In this document: positions 54,013 to 64,000 of the stretch, one piece after another
Layout: every line of letters begins with the position of its first letter
Numbering within the stretch: position 1 is the first letter of the stretch
Source: Closterium sp. NIES-65
Taxonomy: Eukaryota; Streptophyta; Zygnematophyceae; Desmidiales; Closteriaceae
Direction: 5' to 3'
Assembly (NCBI GenBank): GCA_948144175.1
Contig: CANXME010002497.1
Coordinates: 1,818,501-1,882,500 of the forward strand
DNA: 64,000 nt
Program-made: the position numbers and the translations under genes
Notes under the pieces: model-generated
What the model saw: the letters and a program-made list of their open reading frames with translations, nothing else
What the model was told of the DNA's origin: nothing
The model's database searches: none

Positions 54013-54872
54013 ATGGCCGAAGCAGAACAAGGGCACGTGGAAGCAGCTGGTTTCCCTCCTGCGGAAGTTGCTGTCGTCGACCCATACAGGGCAACTCGCG
54101 GCACCTGCTGGGGAGGTCCACCTCTCCCAAATCAATACGCCCGTGACACACCCGGGCAAATGGAAAAAGAGTCAAAAGAAGAAGCCTACGAGTTTATGGG
54201 AGAACCAACAGAGTTACCCAAACCTACCGAGGAGCCGGAGCCGCCAGTACAAGGACCACAACAAATTGAGGTCATCGGCGCTGAATACAGTTACTTCAGA
54301 ATCCCCGTGAAGGGACTCCCAGTTCGGGAATGGCCCAACCAATGCCTGCTCGTTACCGGAGACCAAGTCGAAGCCGGCAACACCGACGACATCATTGGTA
54401 TTCCCCGCGTGCTTCTGGAGCGAAAAGCAATTCGCGCGCTCGCCGCCGACACCGACTCCGCCACCGACGCAGGACCTGAAGGGGAGGCAAACGACGAAGC
54501 AGCGCGACAAAAATATTATCAAAAGACAATCGGTTACCGTGCGGACCCAGAAACATGGCACCAACGGCTCGGCCATCCCTCCCACGCCACACTCAAAAAC
54601 TCGCTCAAAGCCAGAGTCTTCGACAACGACGCGCTCCTCCTTCCTCGAAACGGTTCCCTCACCGCGGACTCACCTAACCTGCCATGCATCGTCTGCCCAA
54701 CCGCGTCGCTCAATCACTAGCTGTTCCCCAATTTGCCCCCAGGGTATGAACACTACAAGCCGCTGGACAAGGTTTACAGCGACTTTATGGTGCTCGGCCA
54801 GGAGGGGCTCGATAGGGAGCAGTACACACTTACCTTCATCAACGCATCTACTCGCTACGTCTAGGCCGTCAA
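54013..54872 (+). pseudogene. Copia I pre-integrase and integrase start
   Basis: Reads MAEAEQGHVEAAGFPPAE, an acidic/Pro-rich part, then YRADPETWHQRLGHPSHATL (H..H of the zinc-binding domain), LPCIVCPTA (C..C), and YEHYKPLDKVYSDFMV (integrase core start). The acidic upstream text is not typical of the other families here. Confidence 0.75.
54868..54872 (+). repeat. Target duplication GTCAA left of copia J
   Basis: GTCAA here and at 62305-62309 flank J exactly, the 5-bp duplication expected of copia integration. Confidence 0.9.
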
Positions 54873-55914
54873 TGCGGAGATAACTTCAGCAACGGGAGCT
54901 AGGCTGCAGGCTAGGCACGTGTGCTCGTGTGATCTCTGCGTTCTCTGTTCCTTAGTCGTTTTCCTTGTGTTCACACTCCTTGCTAGTTCACGGGGAAAAT
55001 TGGCAAGAGTTTCACTAGGAAAAGTTCAGAACAATTGGTACAATGAAGTTGGCATAGCAAGACTACATCAGAGCAAGCACTCAGGTCGGCCAACTGCCAG
55101 CGCAGCTTGGTCGACCGCGTTCCAGCAAGGCAAGGTCGACGGCGTGCCAACGTCACAGGTTGACGGCGTGACAGCGTTGCTGACGCAGGACAGCAGTGCA
55201 CCCTGCTTCGCAGTTGCGTGCAGGTGATTAGCGTGCAGAGTCTCGTCACCTACACAGCGCACAACACCACGTCATCCTCGAGCTGACGACTGCCTCTGAT
55301 CGGCCACGTCGACCTCGGGATACCACCACCGAGGTCAGGCTCGCCAACTTCGCCTGGGCGACCGTCGCACTCCTCCGCAGCACTTCGTCACCCAGGTAAC
55401 CTGGTCGACCAGGCAACCACGTCGACCAGCAGCTCCCGTACGTGCCCGTCGACCTCCCAAGTCGACGACCACCTCCACGTCGACCAGCACAGGTCGACCA
55501 GCTCCACGTCGACCAGCACAGTCGGCCGACCACCCACGTCGGCCGCCCGAAGCGCGTCACGAAGTTGACGCCCCGCTACTCGACGCCCGACTGCTCGGCG
55601 TATTGTGTAAAGGTCGACGTCGGTCCCTCCTTCGTCGACCACCAGGTCTAGTCGACCACCCACAGGTCGACCAGCGGTCCGTTAGCCGACCGCCTAAGTC
55701 GGCTTCGACGTCTTCCGCAGGTCGACTCCCAAGTCGACCTCCCCGAAGTTGGCACCACCCTGTAGTTGGCGCCCGTGCAGTGGTCCCCCGTGCAGATCGA
55801 TCTCCTCGTCGACCAGCTCGCACATTGCTGCAGGTCGGCTGCTCCCCTCACACCCGACCACAAAGTCGGCTCCGCCCAAGCGAGGACGGGGCCAATACCC
55901 AACTCCCGTTGACA
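54873..55914 (-). repeat. Copia J 3' LTR (1042 bp, reverse)
   Basis: Plus-strand edges TGCGGAGATAACTTC and AACTCCCGTTGACA. Holds 17 GTCGAC palindromes between 55110 and 55815. The purine tract GGCAGGGGAG (minus strand) lies at 55915-55924. Confidence 0.95.
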
Positions 55915-56042
55915 CTCCCCTGCCGCGTTCACGCTTGGGCACCCACCCCACACGGCAGTACAGTTAGGAGACTAGCTCGTCGACGTGCATCCAACACATA
56001 GCACGTCGTCCACCGCACCAGCCATGCAAAAGGGCATGGCAC

Positions 56043-58004
56043 CTACTGCTGCACGTCGTTGTCGCCGTCGCCCACGTCGGCCAAGCGCACTTGGCCGATT
56101 GCGACGGAGCACCGGTTGAAGGCCGGATAGTGCAGCGCCTTCGTCAGGAAGTCGGCCGGCTGCTCAGCGGTTGGGATGTACTGCAGCGAGAACTTCCCGC
56201 GCCTCACCATGTGCTGCAGCCAGGCCTGTCGCCGCTCCATGTGCTTGAGGTTGCCCGTCAACCCCATGCCCTCGGCAACCGTGATGGCCGACTTGTTGTC
56301 CACGCGCAGGACAGTCGGCTTCCCGGCGTCCAGTTGCCGGAACTCGGCGAGGAGGAAGCGAAGGCGACGTCCCTCCTTGCCAGCTTCAGTGGCCGCAACA
56401 TACTCCGACTCGGTCGACGACAACGTCGCGCACTTGATGCGCTGGCTCGACCAGGAGACTGCAGCCCCTCCGTAGATGAACACGTAGCCGCTCGTGCTCG
56501 TCCTGTTCTGCTTGTCACCGGCGTCGTCGGCGTCCACGTAGCCGACCAGCTCCAGTGACTCAGGTCCACCGCCGAACTCCAGGGCGGTGTCGCGTGTGTT
56601 GGCGAGGTAGGCGAGGCAGCGATCGACCTCGCGCCAATGCTGGTCGCTCCTCACCGTGAGGCCGCTCCCCTGCTTGCTGCAGGCGAAGGCGACATCCGGC
56701 CTCGTCGTCGTCGCCGCGAACTGCAGCGAGCCGACCTTCTGCCGGTACTCCTCCTCCTGCCGTTCCTGCGCCTCCTCGTCATCGAAGGTGAGCTCGGCGT
56801 AGGCACCGACTGAGACAAGTGTCTTCGGGGTGCGCCCGGTCTGCTCCTCGTCGAGGAAGCGCCTACGCAGCTTGTCGGCGTAGCCCTGCTGATGCAGCCA
56901 CAGCTTCCCCGCCGACCTGTCGCGCACGATCTCCAGCCCGAGGTACTTCTGCACCGGTGAGATCTCGCGAAGCTCGAAGGCAGCTTCCAGCAGCTCCTTC
57001 AGCTCCCTCAGCATCGCGGGACTGCTGCTGGCGGCGAGCAGGTCGTCGACGTAGACCAGCACCCAGCAGACTACTTCACCCTCGCCGACCTTGAAGTAAA
57101 GAGCCTCGTCGACCTGGCTCTTCTTCCACCCGGCGCCGACCAGCACATCGTTGAGTGCGAAGTACCACAACAGCGGCGACTGCTTCAGCCCGTATAGGCT
57201 CTTCAGCAGCTTACACACCCGGCCGGTTCCGTCGTTGAAGTAGTCCGGCTGAGACATGTACAGCACCCAATCGAGCTTGCTCTGCAGGAAGGCGTTCTTC
57301 ATGTCGAGCTGCATCAGGTTAAGGTTGAGGACGGCGACGATGCTGAGGAAGATCCTCAGCGTGACGTAGCTGCTCACCGGCGCGAACGTCTTGTCGTAGT
57401 CGGCGCCGTACACCTGTGTGAAGCCCTTCACGACCAGCCTCGCCTTCTCTCGCTCGACGGTGTCGTCGATGTGGTACTTCGTCGTCAATACCCACCGGTT
57501 CTTCATGACGTTCACCCCCGGCGGGCGTTCGACCAGCTCCCAAGTGCCCATGTTGATGAGGCTCCGGATCTCCTCCTCCATGGCGGCCTTCACCGCCGGG
57601 CCCTTCCAGCTCGCCAGCGCCTCCTTCACCGTCATCGTCGAGATGTCCCAACGGTGCTCGGGGTCAGCTAGCATGTCGGGGTCGAGCTCTGGAAACTCCT
57701 CATCCTCCTCGGCGTCGTCGTACACCAGGTCGTCGTCATCGTCCACGTCATACACCGTGGTGAAGGCAGCGGGGACAAAGAAGTCAGGCGGCCTCCGAAG
57801 TCGGCCTGAACGTCGCGGTCCTTGCTGGACCTCCTCGGCGTCCCCTCCATCGTCACTGTCGTCACTGCCCTCGGCGTCCTGCTGCTCCTCAGCCGGCGTC
57901 CCAGCCGACTGCTCCACTGTGGTCGGCTTCCCAGCCGACTTCTCCCCTATGGTCGGCTCCCCTGCCGACAACCCGGTCGCCGACTGCTCCGTGGTCGGCT
58001 TCAC
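56043..58004 (-). CDS. Copia J reverse transcriptase and RNase H
   Basis: A 653-codon open frame. Starts with an acidic linker (MKPTTEQSATGLSAGEP), then LRRPPDFFVPAAFTTVYD, the RT block NRWVLTTKYHIDDTV, ARLVVKGFTQVYGADYDKTF, MKNAFLQSKLDWVLYM, LYGLKQSPLLWYFALND and VLVYVDDLLAASSSP (YVDD, about 57060), then RNase H YVDADDAGDKQNRTSTSGYV and STESEYVAATEAGKEGRRL, ending ALHYPAFNRCSVAIGQVRL. Standard copia enzymes: cDNA synthesis and RNA removal. Belongs to a nearly whole element. Confidence 0.9.
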   Translation of the reverse strand: MKPTTEQSATGLSAGEPTIGEKSAGKPTTVEQSAGTPAEEQQDAEGSDDSDDGGDAEEVQQGPRRSGRLRRPPDFFVPAAFTTVYDVDDDDDLVYDDAEEDEEFPELDPDMLADPEHRWDISTMTVKEALASWKGPAVKAAMEEEIRSLINMGTWELVERPPGVNVMKNRWVLTTKYHIDDTVEREKARLVVKGFTQVYGADYDKTFAPVSSYVTLRIFLSIVAVLNLNLMQLDMKNAFLQSKLDWVLYMSQPDYFNDGTGRVCKLLKSLYGLKQSPLLWYFALNDVLVGAGWKKSQVDEALYFKVGEGEVVCWVLVYVDDLLAASSSPAMLRELKELLEAAFELREISPVQKYLGLEIVRDRSAGKLWLHQQGYADKLRRRFLDEEQTGRTPKTLVSVGAYAELTFDDEEAQERQEEEYRQKVGSLQFAATTTRPDVAFACSKQGSGLTVRSDQHWREVDRCLAYLANTRDTALEFGGGPESLELVGYVDADDAGDKQNRTSTSGYVFIYGGAAVSWSSQRIKCATLSSTESEYVAATEAGKEGRRLRFLLAEFRQLDAGKPTVLRVDNKSAITVAEGMGLTGNLKHMERRQAWLQHMVRRGKFSLQYIPTAEQPADFLTKALHYPAFNRCSVAIGQVRLADVGDGDNDVQQ

Positions 58005-58043
58005 GGCAGCCTGCTCCCTTGTCGGCTGCTGCTCCCCTGTCGA

Positions 58044-60146
58044 CTACAATCCCACGTCGATTCGCCGCTCGTCACGTCGGCCGCCGGCGATGCACTTGGC
58101 CGGCGCCGAAGGCGGCGTCCCACTACTCCCCTCATCGCCGGAGGCCGACACCGAGGTCAGCCCACGAAAGTCGGCCACGAGGGGAGGGGCAGGGGTCAGA
58201 GGGAGAGGGGTACAGGAGCGGACGTCCTCGACGTCCTCAGTAGCAAGCTCACCGACCTCGGCAAGCAGCGGCAGTGTCGCCGACGAGGTGTCAAAGGGCG
58301 GCAAGCGATCGGACACCGGCCCATGCTCCTTCTTCCACTCGGCCAGCGACAGCTCCTCGTAGAACACCACGTCCGACGTGGTGACCACCCGGTCAGTGGC
58401 GACATCAAGGAGCTCCCAGCCCTTGCTCGCCTCTGACACACCAAGGTGTAGGCCCCACTTGGCCTTTGGCTGCAGCTTCCCACCACGCTGCTGCTCAGGG
58501 ACAAGGAACTGCGCCATGCAGCCCCACACCCGTGCCAGCAACATGTCGGGCTTCCTCCCGGTCAGCAGCTGGTATGACATCGTCCCCTGTGGCAGTGTCG
58601 ACCTCTGAAGACAGTTGCGGACCCAGACGGCCTGTCGCAGAGCGAGGTGCCACCAGAGGTGCTGCACACCCATGTGCAGCAGCATTGTCCGCACCGACTC
58701 CACCACCGTCCTCATCTCCCGCTCCGCCATGCCGTTCTGCTGCGGGGTGTATGGGCAGGTCAGGTCGTGGACGATCCCCTTGCCGTTCACGAAGTCGGTG
58801 AACTGCTTCCCGAGGAACTCCCCTCCCCGGTCAGAGCGCAGCATCAACACCGACTTCTTCGTCTGCCGCTCAGCCACCGCCAGCCACTGTACGAACGCCT
58901 GCAACGCATCTGACTTCTTGGCGACCGGCTTCACCCACACGTAGCGGGTCTTGCGGTCCTTCAGCAGCAAGAAGTACAGGCTGCCATCCTTGGCAGCCAC
59001 GCGAAACGGCCCGCACAGGTCGATGTGCACGACGGCCAGCACGTCGTCGGCGTCGGAGCCTTGGTCGGGGTAGGTGTGCCGCGCCAGTTTCCCACCGACG
59101 CACGAGACACACGGGGAGTCGGCGTCCGTCGCCGACTTGAGGTCCAGCCCAATTGTGACCTCGTTCTTTGCCGAGCTCCGTATGGTGTCCATGCCGACGT
59201 GCGCAAGCCTCGCATGCATCCGGTTCGGCGTCGACTTCGTCTTCGAGACGATCGCCCGCAGAGCCACCACCTCCGTCGTGGGTGGCGTCGACCTCGTCGC
59301 GCAGGGACGCAGATCGGTGCAGAGGACTCGTCCAGAGTACGTCGCCCGCCCGAGCACCTCCCCTGCTGCCGAGACGAGCAACATGCCGTCTTCGTCCTCC
59401 TGCAGCTTCACGCCATGCTCCTTCAGCTGGCCGGCCGACAGCAGGTTGGCTCTCACACCCGGGACGTACAACACGTCAGGGATGAGCACCTCCTTCCCGG
59501 CCTCTCCTTGCAGGGCGATGGTGCCGCAGCCCTGGACATCCTGCAGCGCCCCATTGAAGCCGCGCACATGCCTGATGGCGCCGCTCGGCTGCAAGTCGAC
59601 GAAGGCTTCCTTCGTTCCCATCAGGTGGTGGGAGCAACCGCTGTCGAGCAGGACCACCGCCGGGTTTGCCTGCACAGCTGCCGCCACCGCCTGGAAGTCC
59701 TCTCTGGCCTCCGGCGCCAGAGAGATGGTCGGCTCCACGACGCCGACCAGCGAGCACGACGCCGTCTTGTCGTCTCGCCCCTTGCCGCTTGCAACGGAGT
59801 CGGCATCCTTCGCCGAAGTCGATGTCTTGGTCGACTGCTTCTCCTTGCGCGGCTGGTTGCCTCCACGACGAGGACGACGGCTGCCAGACCTCCCACGGCC
59901 TCCCTTAGCATCGTCGTCGTCGGAGTCGCTGCGGTTGGGACACTCGAAGGAGAGATGATCGGGATCGCCGCACAGCCAGCACTCCCGACGTCGACCTCGT
60001 CCTCCACGACCGCTGTCCTTGGTCGACTTCCTCTTGTCGACCTCCTTGGCCGGCTTCCAGCCACTGCTCCCGCCGCCACCAGACTGTCCGCGCTGTCCTG
60101 GTCGGCCTCCTTGCTTCGCCGGGGCGACGAAGTTGGCCTGCGCCAA
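58044..60146 (-). CDS. Copia J nucleocapsid, protease and integrase
   Basis: A 700-codon open frame. Basic Gly-rich start, zinc knuckle CWLCGDPDHLSFEC (about 59975), protease VVLLDSGCSHHLMG (about 59640), pre-integrase RMHARLAHVGMDTI and CVSCVGGKLARHTY, integrase core VVHIDLCGPFRVAAKDG, LRSDRGGEFLGKQF and YTPQQNGMAEREMR (D, D, E all present), C-part GRKPDMLLARVWGCMAQF, and an acidic tail. The integrase would join the cDNA to host DNA. Confidence 0.9.
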   Translation of the reverse strand: MAQANFVAPAKQGGRPGQRGQSGGGGSSGWKPAKEVDKRKSTKDSGRGGRGRRRECWLCGDPDHLSFECPNRSDSDDDDAKGGRGRSGSRRPRRGGNQPRKEKQSTKTSTSAKDADSVASGKGRDDKTASCSLVGVVEPTISLAPEAREDFQAVAAAVQANPAVVLLDSGCSHHLMGTKEAFVDLQPSGAIRHVRGFNGALQDVQGCGTIALQGEAGKEVLIPDVLYVPGVRANLLSAGQLKEHGVKLQEDEDGMLLVSAAGEVLGRATYSGRVLCTDLRPCATRSTPPTTEVVALRAIVSKTKSTPNRMHARLAHVGMDTIRSSAKNEVTIGLDLKSATDADSPCVSCVGGKLARHTYPDQGSDADDVLAVVHIDLCGPFRVAAKDGSLYFLLLKDRKTRYVWVKPVAKKSDALQAFVQWLAVAERQTKKSVLMLRSDRGGEFLGKQFTDFVNGKGIVHDLTCPYTPQQNGMAEREMRTVVESVRTMLLHMGVQHLWWHLALRQAVWVRNCLQRSTLPQGTMSYQLLTGRKPDMLLARVWGCMAQFLVPEQQRGGKLQPKAKWGLHLGVSEASKGWELLDVATDRVVTTSDVVFYEELSLAEWKKEHGPVSDRLPPFDTSSATLPLLAEVGELATEDVEDVRSCTPLPLTPAPPLVADFRGLTSVSASGDEGSSGTPPSAPAKCIAGGRRDERRIDVGL

Positions 60147-60152
60147 GAGCTC

Positions 60153-60815
60153 CTACGACCGCTCTGCCTCCTGCATCGCCTCGTCTTGCAGGATATACGA
60201 GGTCAGGTTGTCCTCATTGAGCGTCGCCCTTGTGCTCGGCGCCATAGACAGCCGCTTCAGCAAGTTGTAGCTGCTAGAGAGACCCTGCATGACATGGGTG
60301 ATGTACGACGCCGTGGAGTACTGCGCGCCGGCCATCTTGATGGTGGCGAGAATTGGCCTGGCTCGGTTGCAGTAGTCGGTCGCACTTTCCTCGTCACCCA
60401 TACGCAGGTGTGTCAGTTGTCCCTCCAGCTGGGCGATGAACAGGTCGTCGGTAACCTGGTACGTCGACTCGATGAAATGCCACGCCCGGTGGCCGGCGTC
60501 GAGGTACTCCCGGCACCACTTCAAGGCGATCTGCACGCCCGGCGAGCAGCACCGCGAGATGACCGTAAAGGTCAACAGCTGCACGGCGCGAAACTCCGCA
60601 CGCAGGTCGGAGTTGTGCTCCCCCGGCGTCGCCACGGTCCCTCGGGCGAAGCCGATCAGCCCGGCCATCTCCAGCTGGGGCTCGATGGCTTCCTTCCAGG
60701 TGAGAATGTCGGGTCGACCGACCAGCGGAGGGGTGACCGAGATCCTGTCCGGCGTAAACTTGAAGTAGCCGTAGCTCGGTGCAATCCCACCTGCCGTCAC
60801 CTGGGACGCCGACAT
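60153..60815 (-). CDS. Copia J Gag
   Basis: Starts MSASQVTAGGIAPSYGYFKF at 60815. The copia Gag signature is ILTWKEAIEPQLEMAGLIGF, then WHFIESTYQVTDDLFIAQLE, RMGDEESATDYCNRAR and SYITHVMQGLSSSYN (UBN2-like). Ends a few codons before the nucleocapsid frame. About 430 bp separate the start from the 5' LTR. Confidence 0.85.
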   Translation of the reverse strand: MSASQVTAGGIAPSYGYFKFTPDRISVTPPLVGRPDILTWKEAIEPQLEMAGLIGFARGTVATPGEHNSDLRAEFRAVQLLTFTVISRCCSPGVQIALKWCREYLDAGHRAWHFIESTYQVTDDLFIAQLEGQLTHLRMGDEESATDYCNRARPILATIKMAGAQYSTASYITHVMQGLSSSYNLLKRLSMAPSTRATLNEDNLTSYILQDEAMQEAERS

Positions 60816-61246
60816 AGGCGACAGCCCACTTCGACGCCCACCAGCGTCGCCATGCGAGGAGCCTATGCCGCCGACGACTGCATCCCTCGCGCCTGAACGC
60901 CGCCGACTTCACCGGCGTGTATCACACCTCTCTGCCTCGACGTGCCTCCCGCACTGCTGCCGACCTGACCTCCTCCGGCGTTGATACCCACGTCGACGCC
61001 GCCGTCGTTGTTCACCGGTCGAGGAGAGGCAGGTCGAGAAGGGGGGTGCTTCGCCGCCCACACGGAGCGGAGTCCGGCTTCGACGACTGCCCAGGGTATT
61101 GCCCCATACTCCAGGGTATCCATCACCTCGGCGTCGGCTACGCGCACGCTAGTGACTGCACGGATGCCGGTTTACGAACACGATCGGTATGAGCTAAGTC
61201 GGCTAGACTGAGTTACGTCGCGGTGTCCTCCACGCTCACCGCACCA
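60816..61246 (-). other. Copia J leader
   Basis: Untranslated leader between 5' LTR and Gag. The sequence next to the LTR reads TGGTGCGGTGAGCG on the minus strand; it begins TGG as primer sites do but is not the initiator-Met type, so the primer tRNA is unknown. Confidence 0.6.
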
Positions 61247-62304
61247 TGCGGAGATAACTTCAGCAACGGGAGCTAGGCTGCGGGCTAGGCACGTGTGCTC
61301 GTGTGATCTCTGCGTTCTCTGTTCCTTAGTCGTTTTCCTTGTGTTCACACTCCTTGCTAGTTCACGGGGAAAATTGGCAAGAGTTTCACTAGGAAAAGTT
61401 CAGAACAATTGGTACAATGAAGTTGGCATAGCAAGACTACATCAGAGCAAGCACTCAGGTCGGCCAACTGCCAGCGCAGCTTGGTCGACCGCGTTCCAGC
61501 AAGGCAAGGTCAACGGCGTGCCAACGTCACAGGTTGACGGCGTGACAGCGTTGCTGACGCAGGACAGCAGTGCACCCTGCTTCGCAGTTGCGTGCAGGTG
61601 ATTAGCGTGCAGAGTCTCGTCACCTACACAGCGCACAACACCACGTCATCCTCGAGCTGACGACTGCCTCTGATCGGCCACGTCGACCTCGGGATACCAC
61701 CACCGAGGTCAGGCTCGCCAACTTCGCCTGGGCGACCGTCGCACTCCTCCGCAGCACTTCGTCACCCAGGTAACCTGGTCGACCAGGCAACCACGTCGAC
61801 CAGCAGCTCCCGTACGTGCCCGTCGACCTCCCAAGTCGACGACCACCTCCACGTCGACCAGCACAGGTCGACGTCCCCTCTGGTCGACCAGCTCCACGTC
61901 GACCAGCACAGTCGGCCGACCACCCACGTCGGCCGCCCGAAGCGCGTCACGAAGTTGACGCCCCGCTACTCGACGCCCGACTGCTCGGCGTCTTGCGTAA
62001 AGGTCGACGTCGGTCCCTCCTTCGTCGACCACCAGGTCTAGTCGACCACCCACAGGTCGACCAGCGGTCCGTTAGCCGACCGCCTAAGTCGGCTTCGACG
62101 TCTTCCGCAGGTCGACTCCCAAGTCGACCTCCCCGAAGTTGGCACCACCCTGTAGTTGGCGCCCGTGCAGTGGTCCCCCGTGCAGATCGACCTCCTCGTC
62201 GACCAGCTCGCCCATTGCTGCAGGTCGGCTGCTCCCCTCACACCCGACCACAAAGTCGGCTCCGCCCAAGCGAGGACGGGGCCAATACCCAACTCCCGTT
62301 GACA
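61247..62304 (-). repeat. Copia J 5' LTR (1058 bp, reverse)
   Basis: Same edges as the left copy, with an extra 16 bp (GTCGACGTCCCCTCTG) near 61870. Also holds 17 GTCGAC sites. Confidence 0.95.
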
Positions 62305-63990
62305 GTCAACACCGACAGCAGGTCTCTGGCCTTCGAGTGCTTCATTGCGTGGATGAAGCGGGCTGAGCGACAGTCCGGTCTCAAACTCAAAACCTGGCCG
62401 ACAAACGGAGCCCTGGAGTTCTTCTCAGACGAGTTCAAGGAGCTCCTCAAGCAGAAGGGGATTGAGCACCTGGTGTCCCTGCCCTACGCTCACCAACAGC
62501 AAAGAGTAGCAGAACGGACAAACAAAAGCCTCGCCACGCGGGTGAGGGCCCTGATGAAGCAGTCGGCCATCCCAAGAAAATATTGGCCGTTTGCGATGAA
62601 TCACGCTGTTCGGCTGCACAACTTGCTGTCCTCGCGAAGCCTCGAGAACAACAGCTCTCCCTACCGTGCATGGACGGGCAGAAAAGCAGATTCACACCTG
62701 CTTCGGGTGTTTGGCTGCATGGTACAGTACAGACCCCACACTGCGAGAACCGGAAAATTTTCTGACCGGGCACGATGGGGCATTCACCTCGGGATCGAGA
62801 AGGAATTCAAGGCGTGGATCGTGCTGGACTACGCGACACACGAGGTGACGAAATCACGTGACTGCATCTTCTACGAGAAGCTGACTCTGCCCCTTTTAAG
62901 GAGTACCAGGAAGCCGACAAACTTCCCAAGAGGCTCTTCGAGGGCCACCGCAGCTTCGCCACGTCACACGACGAAGCTGACCTGGCCGAGGATGCAGACG
63001 CATCTGATGTTACCCCAATGGACTCCGCTCCGAGCATCCCCCTCACAAGCCAATTCGAGACTCCGATATTCGTACCTCTACACCAACCCGATCCTAACGA
63101 TACAGCTCGCGCGGCTCATGACTACAACAGTGAGGCGCGCCAATCACCTGATGCCGAGTTACCACAACCCAACATGTCGCAGGATACCCTCCGCCTCGGC
63201 AACAACAGCGATGACGACGTGGTCGAAGTTACCAACTTCCACGACTATGACCGACTTCACTACGAAAAGACTGATGAAACCGGTCTCCGCGTCCTCGGCC
63301 TCGCCGTCGCTGTTCGCTGCACCTCGCCCAAGGAACCAACCACCGTCCGCCAAGCCCTATCTGGCCTCGACAGTGAAAAATGGAAAGCAGCCATGGCCAC
63401 CGAAATCGCATCGCTGAAGAAACGTGGCACCTGGAAGTTGGTCCCTCGGTCATCGGCAAAGGGGAGAAAAATTCTCAGCGGCAAATGGGTTTTCCATATC
63501 AAAACTCTCGTAGATGGCTCGATCAACAGGTACAAGGCGCGTTGGGTAGTGCGGGGATTTGAGCAAACACACCTGGTGGATTTCACTCTCACCTCGGTAC
63601 GCATTCTCATCTGCATCGCCGCCGTCAAACAGCGACCGCTCCGCCAAATCGACGTCGGCAGCGCCTTCCTCTACGCTCCCGTCGATGCCATCATTTTCGT
63701 CGAGCAGCCGCATGCATTCGAAGAAAATGATGGCGTCGTGTGCCTCCTCCAAAAGTTCCCTCTACGGAATCAAGTAGGCGCCTCGTCTATGGCAGCAGTA
63801 CCTCCATTCCGTCCTCCTTGAGCTCGGCTTCACTCAGCTGCCGCACGACCTTGGAATGTACAGGCAGAAATCACGCGGGAAATTTGTACTCCTCGTTGCC
63901 TACGTCGACGACCTTCTCCTCACCGGCGACGACACGGAGCTGCTGGACCAGTTTGAGGCTGACATCAAAGAGAAACTGGAGGTGACAATC
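62305..63990 (+). pseudogene. Copia I integrase (rest) and reverse transcriptase
   Basis: Continues SLAFECFIAWMKRAERQSG, NGALEFFSDEFKELLKQKGI, YAHQQQRVAERTNKSLA (integrase core end), GRKADSHLLRVFGCMVQY, an acidic linker (about 62950-63290), then KWKAAMATEIASLKKRGTW, KWVFHIKTLVDGSINRYKAR and RQIDVGSAFLYAPVDAIIF of reverse transcriptase, with AYVDDLL text near 63900. Cut by the window end. Confidence 0.8.
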
Positions 63991-64000
63991 AATCACAACG

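Larger units (their letters stand above)
54873..62304 (-). mobile_element. Copia J (reverse strand), young, nearly whole
   Basis: 7.4 kb with LTRs of 1042 bp (left) and 1058 bp (right) that differ by about six substitutions and one 16-bp indel by eye (about 0.6 percent), and a perfect GTCAA duplication. Right to left: 5' LTR, Gag, zinc knuckle, protease, integrase, reverse transcriptase, RNase H, purine tract, 3' LTR. Looks nearly whole with about two breaks. It sits inside copia I integrase. High GC with many GTCGAC and GTCGGC hexamers. Confidence 0.95.
53730..64000 (+). mobile_element. Copia I (runs off the window), broken, split by copia J
   Basis: A fourth copia family, on the plus strand. 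The left piece (53730-54872) holds a charged N-terminal region, pre-integrase and the start of integrase. The right piece (62305-64000) continues integrase and reverse transcriptase. J sits between them in the integrase with a perfect GTCAA duplication. RNase H and the 3' LTR would lie beyond 64000. Broken, several breaks; older than J. Confidence 0.85.

Noticed and set aside
59025-60896. Plus-strand 623-codon open frame
   Set aside because: Antisense to the clearly coding copia J Gag/protease/integrase region; it is open because of high GC and has no recognisable domain.
1-64000. Bacterial or viral origin for the window
   Set aside because: Spliced exons with matching phases, plant-type LTR elements and a chromodomain integrase all point to a plant-lineage nuclear genome.

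Overview
The window is plant-type nuclear DNA: intron-bearing host exons in a sea of LTR retrotransposons, no operons, no long conserved single-copy gene. Ty1/copia elements with initiator-Met-type primer sites (TGGTATMAGAGC) and a Ty3/gypsy element ending in a chromodomain are typical of green plants and streptophyte algae. The high GC, the Gly-rich Gag and the ZNFX1-like host gene would suit a charophyte alga or other early-diverging plant, but species cannot be fixed from the sequence. About 85 percent of the window is retroelement.

Left part (1-11.2 kb): one host gene on the minus strand, an NFX1/ZNFX1-type superfamily 1 helicase. Several exons can be read with matching splice phases, including a Walker A motif GPQGTGKT completed across a splice. 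It looks decayed (an in-frame stop, a likely frame change), carries two short tandem exon duplications, and is split by a 6.6-kb copia element (A, 3233-9866).

Middle (11.4-44.6 kb): a chain of copia elements with a nest. Copia D (+) is followed by copia C (-); C holds a Ty3/gypsy chromovirus (13715-26782); the gypsy 5' LTR holds copia B (13748-21082), whose two 136-bp LTRs look identical and which has a clean ATTCA target duplication, so B is the youngest. Then come copia fragments E (+), F (-, with an 807-bp LTR), G (+) and K (-).

A quieter island (44.6-48.1 kb) has no recognised gene, two copies of a 168-bp poly-A-ended repeat, a weak LTR-element remnant, and two minisatellites (50-bp and 37-bp units).

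Right part (48.1-64 kb): LTR and Gag start of element L (+), copia H (-, sister of F), then copia I (+), which runs off the window and is split in its integrase by copia J (-, 54873-62304, GTCGAC-rich 1-kb LTRs, GTCAA target duplication). The most unusual signals are: (1) the A/B/C/D/E/G copia lineage, with 0.7-1 kb GC-rich tandem-repeat leaders that differ in each element, a Gly-rich Gag tail with an atypical C-x13-C-x3-H-x4-C motif, and a 15-bp repeat (GAEPG) between integrase and reverse transcriptase; (2) 17 GTCGAC palindromes in each J LTR; (3) the exon duplications in the helicase gene. No CRISPR array, rRNA or intact tRNA gene was seen.
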